Counted from the first letter of the stretch, positions 8,108 to 17,023 are shown. The stretch: 64,000 nucleotides of DNA from CATOSD01 sp965203135 (GCA_965203135.1 CBDBBO010000003.1:124001-188000), one strand, 5' to 3'. Notes: a model not told the origin generated them from the sequence alone. Numbers and translations are program-made.

Positions 8108-9100
8108 ATGGTTGCGGGGCACTCTGCACGACCGGAGTTGAACAGGGATACGCTTCTGTGGGCGTATGAGAGGATGGTGACGATCCGGCGATTCGAGGAG
8201 CAGGCGCGCAGGGAGGCGGACGCGGGCAAGCTGCGGGGGATGCACTCCTCGATCGGGCAGGAGGCGGTGCCCACCGGCGTGTGCGCCCACCTTCGGGACG
8301 ACGATTTCGTGCTGGGCACGCATCGCAGCCACCACCACTGCATCGCCAAGGGAGTGGACCTGAACGAGATGATGGCCGAGCTCCTGGGCAAGGCGACGGG
8401 CACGAACAAGGGCAAGGGCGGCACGATGCACATCGCCGACATCAACAAGGGTATGCTCGGCGCGAACGGCGTGGTCGGCTCCAACATCCCGGTCGCCACA
8501 GGCGTCGCGCTCAGCGCGAGCGTTCGCGGCTCGGACCAGGTGAGCGTGGTGTTCTTCGGGGACGGCGCGTCGAGCCAGGGGAGCTTGCACGAGTCGATGA
8601 ATCTGGCAAGCATCTGGAAACTGCCCATCCTGTTCGTTTGCGAGAATAACCGCTACGCCGAGGCTACGCCGTTCGAGTACTCGGTGGCGGGCGCGTCGGT
8701 GTCGGGGCGAGCGGCGGGCTACGCCATGCCGGGCGTGACCGTGGACGGCCAGTCGCTGCCGGACGTGTACGACGTGGCGGGCGAGGCGGTGAGGCGGGCA
8801 AGGGCCGGAGAGGGACCGACGCTAATCGAGGCGCAGACGTACCGCTACCAGGGCCACTTCGGGGCGGACAATCCGCTCGGGTACAGGACTGAGGAAGAGG
8901 AAGCATACTACCACGCCAGGGACTGCATCGACAGGCTCCGGGCGCACGTGCTGGAAGGGGAGTACGCGACGGAGGCCGAGCTTTCCGCCGTCGACGAGAG
9001 CGCGGTGGCCGCGGTCGTGGCGGCGACGCGGTTCGCGGACGAGAGCCCGTTCCCGGCCGACGACGAACTGACGACGGACGTGTACGTGTCTTACCAGTGA
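8108..9100 (+). CDS. pdhA: 2-oxoacid (pyruvate/acetoin) dehydrogenase E1 component, alpha subunit
   Basis: Thiamine-diphosphate enzyme that decarboxylates the 2-oxoacid and passes the acyl unit to E2. The 330-residue product has the ThDP-binding motif, GDGASSQGS ending in CENN. The family-typical TIRRFEEQARR is near the N-terminus, and HRSHHHCIAKG and KGKGGTMH mark the phosphorylation-loop region. ATG 8108 follows GGGAGG by 7 bases; longer in-frame extensions upstream run into dispersed repeat DNA and are not credible. It is the first gene of an E1 alpha-E1 beta-E2 operon. Pyruvate or acetoin/branched-chain acids are all possible substrates. Confidence 0.93.
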   Translation: MVAGHSARPELNRDTLLWAYERMVTIRRFEEQARREADAGKLRGMHSSIGQEAVPTGVCAHLRDDDFVLGTHRSHHHCIAKGVDLNEMMAELLGKATGTNKGKGGTMHIADINKGMLGANGVVGSNIPVATGVALSASVRGSDQVSVVFFGDGASSQGSLHESMNLASIWKLPILFVCENNRYAEATPFEYSVAGASVSGRAAGYAMPGVTVDGQSLPDVYDVAGEAVRRARAGEGPTLIEAQTYRYQGHFGADNPLGYRTEEEEAYYHARDCIDRLRAHVLEGEYATEAELSAVDESAVAAVVAATRFADESPFPADDELTTDVYVSYQ

Positions 9101-9143
9101 GCCGGCGGGCCGGAATCGGTGTTGGGCACATGGGAGGCGAATC

Positions 9144-10172
9144 ATGACGACAGCCAGTCAGACAAGGCAGCTTTCGTACATACAGGCGGTGAACGAGGCG
9201 CTGCGGCAGGAGATGGAGCGCGACCCGGCCGTCATCATCATGGGTGAGGACATCGCCGGCGGCGCGGGACGCCCCGACAAGGAGGACGCGTGGGGCGGCC
9301 CCATGCGGCTGACCAAGGGGCTGATAGGCCAGTTCGGGGCGGCGCGGGTGCGGGACACGCCCATATCCGAGGCTGGGTTCGTCGGCGCGGGAGTGGGCGC
9401 GGCGGCCACAGGCCTGCGGCCGGTCGTGGATCTCATGTTCGTGGGGTTCTTCGGCGTGTGCGCCGACCAGATAGTGAACAACGCGGCGAAGATCCACTAC
9501 ATGTTCGGCGGAAAGGTGCGCGTGCCGCTGACGATCATGACGGGCATCGGCGCGGGCACCAACTCCGCCGCGCAGCACTCCGAGACGCTGTACTCGGTGT
9601 TCACTCACTTCCCGGGCCTCAAGTGCGTGGTGCCGTCCAATCCTTATAACGCCAAGGGGTTGTTCGTGTCGGCCATCCGCGACGACGACCCGGTGATCGT
9701 GTTCAACAACAGGCAGCTTCTCGGCAGGCGGTTCGACGTGGACGTGCCGGAGGAGGCGTACGAGGTGCCCATAGGGAAGGCGTCTATCGCGAGGGAGGGA
9801 ACGGACGTCACGCTGGTGGGAATCGGGTACACGACGGGCGTTTGCCTAGAGGCGGCGCAGGACCTGGCCTCGCGGGGCTACTCGGCGGAGGTGATAGACC
9901 TGCTGTCGCTGTCGCCGATGGACGACGAGGCGATAGTCTCCTCGGTCCAGAAGACGCGGAAGATAGTGGTGGTGGACGAGGACTACCCGCGGTGCAGCAT
10001 CGCGAGCGACGTGTCCGCGCTGGCAGCGGAGGAGGCGTTCGACTACCTGGACGCGCCGCCCAAGCGCGTGAATCCGCCGCACACGTCGGTTCCGTACAGC
10101 CAGCCGCTGGAGGCGCTGTACGTGCCCAACAAGGCCCAGGTCGTGCAGGCGGCCCTAGAGGTTCTCGAATAG
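9144..10172 (+). CDS. pdhB: 2-oxoacid dehydrogenase E1 component, beta subunit
   Basis: Partner of the preceding alpha subunit; together they form the heterotetrameric E1. The 342-residue product has the transketolase-like pyrimidine-binding domain (IIMGEDIAGG, DTPISEAGFVGAGVGAA) and the C-terminal transketolase domain (VTLVGIGYTTG, VIDLLSLSPMD, VVVDEDYPRC). The ATG has a GGGAGG Shine-Dalgarno. It starts 43 bases after pdhA and ends 10 bases before the E2 gene, so the three are co-transcribed. Confidence 0.94.
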   Translation: MTTASQTRQLSYIQAVNEALRQEMERDPAVIIMGEDIAGGAGRPDKEDAWGGPMRLTKGLIGQFGAARVRDTPISEAGFVGAGVGAAATGLRPVVDLMFVGFFGVCADQIVNNAAKIHYMFGGKVRVPLTIMTGIGAGTNSAAQHSETLYSVFTHFPGLKCVVPSNPYNAKGLFVSAIRDDDPVIVFNNRQLLGRRFDVDVPEEAYEVPIGKASIAREGTDVTLVGIGYTTGVCLEAAQDLASRGYSAEVIDLLSLSPMDDEAIVSSVQKTRKIVVVDEDYPRCSIASDVSALAAEEAFDYLDAPPKRVNPPHTSVPYSQPLEALYVPNKAQVVQAALEVLE

Positions 10173-10182
10173 GAGAGGTCCT

Positions 10183-11370
10183 ATGGCGACGCCGGTGGTG
10201 ATGCCGAGGCTCGGCGACTTCATGACCGAGGGACAGGTGAGCAGTTGGGTGAAGTCCGACGGCGACCGGGTGACTCAGGGCGAGGTGATCGCCCAGATCG
10301 AGTCGGAGAAGCTCAACTACGACCTGGAGGCGTCCCAGGACGGCATCCTGCACACGGCGGTGGCAGAGGGCGAGACGGTGGCGGTGGACGGCCTGCTGGG
10401 CTATCTGCTCGCCGAGGGGGAGACGCCGCCGGCGCGTGACGCCGCGGCAGTGTCCGCTACCACTGCCGCCGCCCAGCCGCCCGCGTCGACGCCCGGGCGG
10501 GGCCGGATGCGGCGCGGGGACGCTGCCGTGCCATCGACACCGGGCGCGCGACGGCTGGCGGCGAACCTTGGCGTCGATATCGCGCTGGTCACGCCGACGG
10601 GCCCGCGCGGTAGGGTGGTGGACGCAGATGTGCGGGCATACGCGGCGCAGCAGGAGGCCGCCTCCAGCGGACCAAAGATACCGCCGGGGCTTCCGGCGCC
10701 TTCCAGGGTTGTTCCGCTGGAGGGCATGAGGAAGAGCATCGCCGACCACATGCGGGGTAGCCTGGCCGGCACCGCGCAGCTATCGTACTTCCTTGAGGTG
10801 GACGTTACCGAGGCGCAGCGGCTGAGGCGGGAGATCTCCAGGGAGACAGGAAGCGTGCTCACACTCGCCCACGTGCTCATCATGGCTTGCGCGGGAACGC
10901 TGCGGCGCGTGCCGGCGCACAACAGCGTGCTGGCGGACGGCAGAGTGCTGTACTTCGACGAGGTGAACATCGGGGTGGCGGTGGCGCTGGACGACGGCTT
11001 GATTGTGCCGGTAATCAGGAACGTGCAGGACAAGAGCATCTTTGAGGTGTCGAACGAGACGCACGACCTGGCCGTTCGTGCACGGGAGGGCCGGCTGTCG
11101 CCGGACGAGGTGGTGGGCGGGACGTTCACGATAAGCGTGCTGGGGACTGTGGACGGTTTCACGCCGATACTCAACGCTGGGCAGAGTTCCATTCTGGGAG
11201 TCGGCAGGCCGGTGCAGAAGCCCGTGGTGAGGGGCGGCGAGATCGTGGTTCGGGAGATGCTGACGGTGAGTCTGACTTCGGACCACCAGGTTATCGACGG
11301 CGCGGTGGCGGCGGCGTTCCTGCGGCGCTTCCAGCAGCTTGTCGAGCGGCCGTCGGCGCTGTTCGGGTAG
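10183..11370 (+). CDS. pdhC: Dihydrolipoamide acyltransferase (E2)
   Basis: Core of the 2-oxoacid dehydrogenase complex; transfers the acyl group from lipoate to CoA. 395 residues in three parts: an N-terminal lipoyl domain with the modified Lys43 in ESEKLNY, a Pro/Ala linker, a peripheral-subunit-binding domain (ARRLAANLGVD...GPRGRVVDADV, about 118-155), and the catalytic domain ending in DHQVIDG, which gives the HxxxDG active site (His about 368). Only one lipoyl domain is present. No E3 (lipoamide dehydrogenase) gene follows in the window. Confidence 0.93.
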   Translation: MATPVVMPRLGDFMTEGQVSSWVKSDGDRVTQGEVIAQIESEKLNYDLEASQDGILHTAVAEGETVAVDGLLGYLLAEGETPPARDAAAVSATTAAAQPPASTPGRGRMRRGDAAVPSTPGARRLAANLGVDIALVTPTGPRGRVVDADVRAYAAQQEAASSGPKIPPGLPAPSRVVPLEGMRKSIADHMRGSLAGTAQLSYFLEVDVTEAQRLRREISRETGSVLTLAHVLIMACAGTLRRVPAHNSVLADGRVLYFDEVNIGVAVALDDGLIVPVIRNVQDKSIFEVSNETHDLAVRAREGRLSPDEVVGGTFTISVLGTVDGFTPILNAGQSSILGVGRPVQKPVVRGGEIVVREMLTVSLTSDHQVIDGAVAAAFLRRFQQLVERPSALFG

Positions 11371-11388
11371 TCTTGCGGGGTCTGGGTG

Positions 11389-11418
11389 TTGCCACCACTA
11401 GTGACACGACCCTATAAT
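11389..11418 (+). promoter_or_regulatory. Sigma-70 promoter giving a leaderless SDR mRNA
   Basis: TTGCCA (11389-11394), 18-base spacer, TATAAT (11413-11418). The ATG of the SDR gene begins 8 bases after the -10, where transcription should start, and there is no Shine-Dalgarno between them. Confidence 0.7.
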
Positions 11419-11425
11419 GCGGGCC

Positions 11426-12190
11426 ATGGCTGACAGACTGAAGGACAAGATAGCAATCATAACCGGCGGGTCGTCCGGCATCGGGCGGCAGACGGCGCTG
11501 CGTTTCGTGGGCGAAGGGGCATCCGTGGCCATCGCCGACCGCAACCGACGCATGGGTGAGGAGACGCTGCGGCTGGTGCAGGAGGCCGGCGGGGACGCGA
11601 CTTTCGTGCCGGTGGACGTCGCCGACCCGGAGCAGGTCGAGCGGATGGTCGGGCAGACCGTCGAACGTTTCGGGCGATTAGACGTGCTGGTGAACGCCGC
11701 GGCGATCCTGATTCGCACGCCGCCGCTCGCCGAGGTGGAGGAACGCGACTGGGACCTGATGATGGACGTGAACCTGAAGGGTCTGTTCTTCTGCTGCAAG
11801 TACGCCATACCCGCCATGCTTGACAGCGGGGGCGGTTCCATCGTCAACATCGCTTCGATGGCGGGACTGCGTGGCTACGGGATGTCGCTGCCCTACGCGG
11901 TGACCAAGGCGGGGGTGATTCATCTCACGACCACCGCCGCGGCCGAGTACACGCGCCTGGGCATCCGGGCCAACGTCATCGCGCCGGGGTCGGTGGACAC
12001 GCCGCAGTTCCGGGGCAGCACCGCGAGCAGCGAGGTGGTGCGGGAGCGTGCGGAGCAGCACCCGATGGGGCGCGTCGGGACGCCGGACGAGATTGCCAGC
12101 GTCATCGTGTTCCTGGCGTCCGACGAGGCGTCGTACGTGAGCGGCAGCCTGTTCGTGGCGGACGGCGGACTGTCGAGCGTGGGGCGATAG
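11426..12190 (+). CDS. Short-chain dehydrogenase/reductase (SDR)
   Basis: NAD(P)-dependent oxidoreductase of the classical SDR family, substrate unknown. 254 residues: cofactor loop TGGSSGIG near residue 14, NAA motif in VNAAAIL, catalytic Ser in NIASMAG and YxxxK in YAVTKAG, and the C-terminal SGSLFVADGG. I start it at ATG 11426 rather than 11417, because the latter lies inside the -10 box; the mRNA is probably leaderless. The acidic residue after the second beta strand (VAIADRNRR) suggests NAD preference (inference). Confidence 0.9.
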   Translation: MADRLKDKIAIITGGSSGIGRQTALRFVGEGASVAIADRNRRMGEETLRLVQEAGGDATFVPVDVADPEQVERMVGQTVERFGRLDVLVNAAAILIRTPPLAEVEERDWDLMMDVNLKGLFFCCKYAIPAMLDSGGGSIVNIASMAGLRGYGMSLPYAVTKAGVIHLTTTAAAEYTRLGIRANVIAPGSVDTPQFRGSTASSEVVRERAEQHPMGRVGTPDEIASVIVFLASDEASYVSGSLFVADGGLSSVGR

Positions 12191-12200
12191 GGAGGGCCGA

Positions 12201-12440
12201 GTGGACGCACTGATCGAAATCGCCAATCGCGCGGTCGCGGATTACGGCTTTCGCCAGGCGGCGCTGTGGAGTCCGGGTGACGTTGCGGCGCGGTGGGAGT
12301 TGTCGTCCCAGGAGACCGCCGTTCTGGAGGGGGCGCTGCACGACGCGCTGGACGCGCTGCCTGTTCCGGTGGAGCCGGCTGATGTGCCGGCGGAGCAGGA
12401 GCGGATCGCCGGGGTCATACGCGAGGCGCTGGCGGGGTAG
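12201..12440 (+). CDS. Small uncharacterised protein, 79 aa
   Basis: I do not recognise it. A GTG start follows GGGAGG by 6 bases, and the frame lies 10 bases after the SDR stop, so it is likely translated from the same message. The sequence is acidic and helical-looking (ALWSPGDVAARWELSSQE, then a Pro-rich LPVPVEPADVP), with no signal peptide or membrane segment. It could be an accessory protein of the SDR. Codon use is like its neighbours. Confidence 0.6.
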   Translation: MDALIEIANRAVADYGFRQAALWSPGDVAARWELSSQETAVLEGALHDALDALPVPVEPADVPAEQERIAGVIREALAG

Positions 12441-12445
12441 GGCGG

Positions 12446-12484
12446 CACCCCCATCCTAGCCTTCCCCCTGCGAGGGGGAAGGGA
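12446..12484. repeat. Dispersed palindrome, family A, copy 4
   Basis: CACCCCCATCCTAGCC then TTCCCCCTGCGAGGGGGAA and GGGAC. It sits between convergent genes, so it could work as a bidirectional transcript end, although it lacks a T-tract. Confidence 0.75.
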
Positions 12485-12538
12485 CCTAAGGACACCGTCG
12501 CCTCTTGTGAGGTGGAAGGGACTACATGACTCTGCCCC

Positions 12539-13774
12539 CTAAAGCGCGTTCTTCACCACTTGGCCGCCCTTGACCACGAGCGGAACATTTGCGCCGTCGG
12601 CCAGGAGCTCGATGTCAGCGAGCGGGTCGCCGTCGCCGGCGATCAGGTCGGCCTCGTAGCCTTCGCGTACTACGCCAATCCGGTCCTCCAGGTTGAAGAG
12701 CCGGGCGTTGGTGCTGGTGGCGCTGACTATGGCGGCCATCGGACCCAGTATCTTGGCCTTTTCGGCGAGCTCTCCGCCGCGGCCCGTCTGGCGGGCGCCT
12801 AGAATGTCCGACCCCGAGCCGATGGACACGCCGGCCTCCCTCGCCGCGCGGACGCTGTCCGGCATGAGTCCCCGCACCTGTTCCAGCTTCATCGCGCTGT
12901 AGTGGGAGACGCCCTCCGCCTCCGGGGAGAGGGCCAGCCGCTCGATGACAAGCAGCGTGGGCACTACGAACGCGCCCAGTTCCGCGATTCGAGCGGCGGT
13001 AGGCTCGTCGAGGATGCTGGCGTGCTCGAGGGAGCGAACGCCGGCGTCGAGGGCGTTGTTCATCGAGGGCGAGGTGTGGCAGTGGGCTAGGACGTAGGTG
13101 CCCGCCGCCCTGGCCTCGTCGACGGCGGCCCGCAGCTCGCCGACGCTGAAGCCGAGGCTGTCCAGCTTGTCCATCTGCGACATCACGCCGCCTGAGGCCA
13201 TTACCTTGATCTGCGTGGCGCCCAGCCGCAACTGCTGGCGGGCGGCGGCGCGCACGGCGTCCACGCCGTCGACGAGCGCGGTGGAGGCGAGCAGGCCGGG
13301 AATCGCAACCTGCGGGGAAGTGTCGTAGCGGCCGCGGTGGTCACCGTGTCCGCCAGTCTGGGACAGCGGGGAGCCGGACGGCAGGATGCGCGGGCCGCTT
13401 ATGAGGCCCTGCTCTACAGCGCGGGCGAATGCCGGGTCGAGTCCTCCGGCGTCCCGGACGGTGGTGAACCCCTCCTGCAGGGCGATGTTCATGTTCTCGA
13501 TTGTGCCGAGGGTGTATGCCACGAGGCTGTCGTCGTCGCCGTGGGAGCCGCCGCCTACGCCGACGAGGCCGAAGTGGACGTGGGCGTCCATCAGGCCGGG
13601 CATGAGGGTGTGCCCGGTCAGGTCGATGGCGCTTGCTCCGGGTGGGGCGTCCAGCTCGGACGCGGGGCCGACGCGGGCGATTGTGCCGTCTTGTACGAGC
13701 ACGCTGACGCCGCTCTGGGCGTCGGAGCCGGTGCCGTCGATGAGGGTGGCGTTTTGCAATAGCAACGAGGTCAT
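12539..13774 (-). CDS. Amidohydrolase family protein (Xaa-Pro dipeptidase/imidazolonepropionase-like)
   Basis: Metal-dependent hydrolase of the amidohydrolase superfamily, cytoplasmic. 411 residues with DAHVHF (metal His pair), the carboxylated-lysine region QIKVMASGG, LAHCHT and SLEHAS (metal His), and the final Asp in IGSGSDI. Closest in style to the prolidase-like group that splits Xaa-Pro or related amides; the exact substrate is not determinable. No signal peptide. The convergent neighbour is the small ORF, with a palindromic repeat between them. Confidence 0.85.
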   Translation of the reverse strand: MTSLLLQNATLIDGTGSDAQSGVSVLVQDGTIARVGPASELDAPPGASAIDLTGHTLMPGLMDAHVHFGLVGVGGGSHGDDDSLVAYTLGTIENMNIALQEGFTTVRDAGGLDPAFARAVEQGLISGPRILPSGSPLSQTGGHGDHRGRYDTSPQVAIPGLLASTALVDGVDAVRAAARQQLRLGATQIKVMASGGVMSQMDKLDSLGFSVGELRAAVDEARAAGTYVLAHCHTSPSMNNALDAGVRSLEHASILDEPTAARIAELGAFVVPTLLVIERLALSPEAEGVSHYSAMKLEQVRGLMPDSVRAAREAGVSIGSGSDILGARQTGRGGELAEKAKILGPMAAIVSATSTNARLFNLEDRIGVVREGYEADLIAGDGDPLADIELLADGANVPLVVKGGQVVKNAL

Positions 13775-13831
13775 GTCTCTATCCTGTCTTCACTTGGTCT
13801 GTACCTTGCAAGGGGCGGTCTGGAGTCGGCG

Positions 13832-14338
13832 CTACTCGGAGGCGCATCTCGCGCGAAACGCTTTCCAGTCTTCTAGAATCCGGTAGTCGTGGGGAAAGGG
13901 CAGCGGCGGCATTTCATCGATAGTGAAGAAGGATGCACACTCCGCGTCGTGGCCCGCGGCCAGTTCTCCTCGCACCACCTCGGCCGCGTAGACCGCCAGG
14001 GCCACGGGCTGGCCGGTGTCGGAATACAGGCCGACCAGCCCGGTCAGGCGGACGTGCAGTCCGGTCTCCTCCAGTGTCTCGCGCACCGCAGCGTCCTCCA
14101 CGCGCTCTCCTCGATCCACAAACCCGGACGGGAAGCTCCAGCGGCCCAGGTGGGGTTCGACGCCCCGGCGCACCAGGGCGAGCTTGCCGTCGCGAGCAAC
14201 CAGCGTCACCGCCGCCAGTTTCGGGTCTTCGAACACGGTCACTCCGCAGGCGGAGCAGCGGGGCCGCGGCCTCTCCTCGACCTGCTCGATCTCAAGGCCG
14301 CCGCCGCAGTACTGGCAGAATCTGGGTTCGCGCCTCAA
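13832..14338 (-). CDS. Nudix hydrolase with N-terminal zinc ribbon
   Basis: 168 residues. An N-terminal zinc ribbon (CQYCGG...CSACG) is followed by a perfect Nudix box GFVDRGERVEDAAVRETLEE plus TGL, fitting GX5EX7REUXEEXGU. NudC-like NAD+ pyrophosphatases have this layout, but many such proteins are ADP-ribose or other nucleotide pyrophosphatases, so the substrate is open. The likely start is TTG 14338, which follows GGGAGGA by only 4-5 bases. Upstream in-frame ATG codons would put the HpaI-aldolase promoter inside the coding region. Confidence 0.85.
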   Translation of the reverse strand: MRREPRFCQYCGGGLEIEQVEERPRPRCSACGVTVFEDPKLAAVTLVARDGKLALVRRGVEPHLGRWSFPSGFVDRGERVEDAAVRETLEETGLHVRLTGLVGLYSDTGQPVALAVYAAEVVRGELAAGHDAECASFFTIDEMPPLPFPHDYRILEDWKAFRARCASE

Positions 14339-14408
14339 GTCTCCTCCCGCCGCCGAATCAGGCGTGCCTATGCTAGCGCGTGCCCCCGCCGCTGTCCACA
14401 CGCGGCGT

Positions 14409-14437
14409 TTGACCGGCCAGTCGGCGGCTCCTATAAT
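14409..14437 (+). promoter_or_regulatory. Sigma-70 promoter of the HpaI-aldolase gene
   Basis: TTGACC (14409-14414), 17-base spacer, TATAAT (14432-14437); 64 bases before the start codon. Near-consensus, and one of the best promoters in the window. Confidence 0.8.
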
Positions 14438-14501
14438 CGCGGCGCACGACGCAAGCGATTTCGGCTTGCCGCTCAATCCACGAAACGAATAGGGAGGCGA
14501 A

Positions 14502-15260
14502 ATGGCGGACATCAGACCGAACGTTGTGAAGCGAAAGCTGGCGGCCGGGCAGGCGGCGACGATTCTGAGCGGCAACAACTCCCCCGACGTTATCGACATG
14601 CTGGGGCCGCTGGACTTCGACGGAATCTGGCTGGAGGGCGAGCACGGGCCGGTGGATTTCGGCAGCGTCCCCGACCTGACGCGGGCGTGCGACCTGTGGG
14701 GCAAGACTTCGGTGGTGCGCGTGAACTCCAACCATTACGGCACCATCTACCGCACGCTCGACCTCGGCGCGCAGGGGATAGTGGTGCCGCACGTGGACAG
14801 CGCGGACGAGGCCAGGGCGGTGGTGGACGCGGCCAAGTTCCACCCGCTCGGCTCGCGCGGCATGTATACAAGCCGGCAGGGCTATGGCGTGCCCGACTAC
14901 CTGCACCGCGCCAACGACGAGACGCTGCTGATGGTGCTGATAGAAGACTCCGCGGCCATCGAGAACCTGGACGAAATCGTGAAGGTGGACAACATCGACG
15001 TGTTGTTCGTCGCGCCCAGTGATCTCGCGCAGAGCATGGGGCACCTGGGACGGGCGGACCATCCCGACGTGCAGGCGGTCATAGACGATGCCATCGCGCG
15101 GATAGTCGGGGCGGGGAGGACGGCGGGGACGGTGGTATCGGACGCGACCGTCGAGAGCTACATCGCCAAGGGAGTGCGGTTCCTGATGACCAGTTGGAAC
15201 GCCTGGCTGGCCGCGGGCGTCCAGGAGTTTGTCGGGAAGGTGAAGGCGGCGGCGGGGTGA
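14502..15260 (+). CDS. HpcH/HpaI aldolase/citrate lyase family protein
   Basis: Class II (metal-dependent) pyruvate aldolase-type enzyme, 252 residues. Key segments are GIWLEGEHGP (active-site Glu/His region), GAQGIVVPHV and LIEDSAAIENL (metal-binding acid), all in HpaI-like TIM-barrel order. ATG follows AGGGAGG. It stands alone behind its own promoter. HpaI enzymes cleave 4-hydroxy-2-oxo acids at the end of aromatic-ring degradation, but relatives act on many aldols, so the true substrate is unknown. Confidence 0.88.
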   Translation: MADIRPNVVKRKLAAGQAATILSGNNSPDVIDMLGPLDFDGIWLEGEHGPVDFGSVPDLTRACDLWGKTSVVRVNSNHYGTIYRTLDLGAQGIVVPHVDSADEARAVVDAAKFHPLGSRGMYTSRQGYGVPDYLHRANDETLLMVLIEDSAAIENLDEIVKVDNIDVLFVAPSDLAQSMGHLGRADHPDVQAVIDDAIARIVGAGRTAGTVVSDATVESYIAKGVRFLMTSWNAWLAAGVQEFVGKVKAAAG

Positions 15261-15268
15261 CGGCGGGG

Positions 15269-15382
15269 CTCACCCCCATCCTAACCCATTCGGCAGGCTC
15301 AGGGCAGTCCCTTCCCCCTCGCAGGGGGAAGGGACCCATTTTCCCTCACCCTAACCCTCTCCCATCTGGGAGAGGGGACCAG
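15269..15382. repeat. Dispersed palindromes, family A, compound copy
   Basis: CACCCCCATCCTAACC, then ATTCGGCAGGCTCAGGGCAG, the core CCCTTCCCCC...GGGGGAAGGGAC, and a second type CCCTCTCCC-ATCT-GGGAGAGGGG. Located between convergent genes. The GGCAGGCTCAGGGCAG insert is also seen at 45.4 kb. Confidence 0.75.
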
Positions 15383-15390
15383 ATGGCAGG

Positions 15391-16956
15391 CTACCTGCGC
15401 TTGAGGGCGCGGCCGGGCAGGGCGCCGGTGTGGGCGCCGTCGTCGATGACCGGCGTGCCGTTCACGATTACGTAGTCTATGCCGATGGGTAGCTGCTTCG
15501 GCTCGGTGCGCGTCGCCGGTGCGGATACCTTGTGCGGGTCGAACACGGTGACGTCGGCTTTCATGCCGTCGCGCAGGAGGCCACGGTCGGAAAGCCCGAG
15601 GCGCTGCGCCGGGAACGACGTCATCTTTCGTATAGCCTCCGGCAGCGACATCTGCCGCTCCTCGCGCACGTACTCCGCCAGTATGACGGGGAAGCAGCCG
15701 TAGGTGCGTGGGCTGGGGAAGTCGCCGAGCAGCACGGCGTCGCTGCCCACCATCGACATGGGGTGGGTGACGAACGCGGGCAAGGTGTTGCCGTTGGCGC
15801 CCGCCGCTACGTAGCACGTTTGCAGGTCCTCAGCGAGCAGCAGGTCGCAGAGCGCGTCGACCTCCGTCTTGCCCATCATTTCGGCGATCTCCGCTACCGA
15901 GCGTCCTTCGTACTTGTGGTTTTCGGGCCGCTTGAAGTAGGTGAGCCACATGTCCTGCCAGGTGGGAGCGCGCGGGCCAATCTCCGTGCGGAGCCGCTCG
16001 CGACCCTCCTCGGACCGCAGCACCTCCTTCAGCCGCTCGGGGCCGCCGTCGTGCGCCCAGTCGGGGAATACTATGAGGATGCGAGTGCTGCCGTAGATGT
16101 ATGGGTAGCTGTCGAACGTCACATCCAGTCCGCCGGCCTGGGCGTCCTCCAGCAGGTCGAGCATTCGGCTGCCGCCGCCCGCACTGGGAGCCTTCTGGTA
16201 GAAGTGGGTAACGTGCAGTGGAGCGCCGCTGCGCTGTGAAATGTCAGTCGCCTCGCGGAACGGGTCGAGGAACTGATCGCCGAGCCGATAGCGCACGTGG
16301 GTGTGGTAAAAGCCGCCCATTGCCGCGGCGGTGGACGCCAGCGCCGAGACTTCGGCCGTGTCGGCGAAGTTGCCGGGCGGATAGTCGAGGCCGGTGGAGA
16401 GGCCGACCGCGCCTTCCTCCATCGCCTCGCGCACGATGGCCTGCATGTTGGCGATCTCCGCCGGGGTCGCGGGCCTGTCGTCCCAGCCGATGGCGTCGAT
16501 GCGCACGGGGGAGTTGCCCAGGATGTAGGCGATGTTGACGGCCACCTTGCGGTCGAACATGGCGAGGTACTGCTCCACGGTGGACCATGAGCCGGGCAGC
16601 GGCGGGTCGCCGTCCAGGCCGGAGTTCAGCTCGACGAATCGGAGAAAGTTGTCCCTGGTCCGGAAGGGCGCGTAGGAGTTGCCGTCCACGCCGACAAGTT
16701 CCGTCGTTATGCCCTGGTGGACCTTCGGCTCGTGCCTCGGCTCAGACAGAATGACGAGGCCGGCGTGTGAGTGCATGTCGATGAACCCGGGACACACGAC
16801 GCGGCCAGTGGCGTCGATTGTTCGCGCCGCCTGCACGTGCGACACGTCGCCGCGCAGCAGGCGCAGCGTGTCGCCCTCCACGCCGACCGCGCCGTAGTAG
16901 CCCTGGCTGCCGGTGCCGTCTATGATCATGCCGCCGGTTATTAGCAGGTCGAGCAT
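15391..16956 (-). CDS. N-acyl-D-amino-acid deacylase (D-aminoacylase family amidohydrolase)
   Basis: Zinc amidohydrolase, 521 residues, with the family start LLITGGMIIDGTGSQG, metal site GFIDMHSHAG, EGAVGLSTGLDYPPG (a D-aminoacylase hallmark), YHTHVR and HVTHFY, and the C-terminal beta-sandwich GMKADVTVFDP. It would release D-amino acids from N-acyl or peptidoglycan-derived material. No signal peptide is visible, so cytoplasmic. It is divergent from prfB across a 135-base promoter region. Confidence 0.88.
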   Translation of the reverse strand: MLDLLITGGMIIDGTGSQGYYGAVGVEGDTLRLLRGDVSHVQAARTIDATGRVVCPGFIDMHSHAGLVILSEPRHEPKVHQGITTELVGVDGNSYAPFRTRDNFLRFVELNSGLDGDPPLPGSWSTVEQYLAMFDRKVAVNIAYILGNSPVRIDAIGWDDRPATPAEIANMQAIVREAMEEGAVGLSTGLDYPPGNFADTAEVSALASTAAAMGGFYHTHVRYRLGDQFLDPFREATDISQRSGAPLHVTHFYQKAPSAGGGSRMLDLLEDAQAGGLDVTFDSYPYIYGSTRILIVFPDWAHDGGPERLKEVLRSEEGRERLRTEIGPRAPTWQDMWLTYFKRPENHKYEGRSVAEIAEMMGKTEVDALCDLLLAEDLQTCYVAAGANGNTLPAFVTHPMSMVGSDAVLLGDFPSPRTYGCFPVILAEYVREERQMSLPEAIRKMTSFPAQRLGLSDRGLLRDGMKADVTVFDPHKVSAPATRTEPKQLPIGIDYVIVNGTPVIDDGAHTGALPGRALKRR

Positions 16957-17023
16957 TGGTGTACGTCCCCCGTTTCAGTGATTCGCCGCGCCCCAGCGCC
17001 ACGCCCCAGAATAACATACATCC

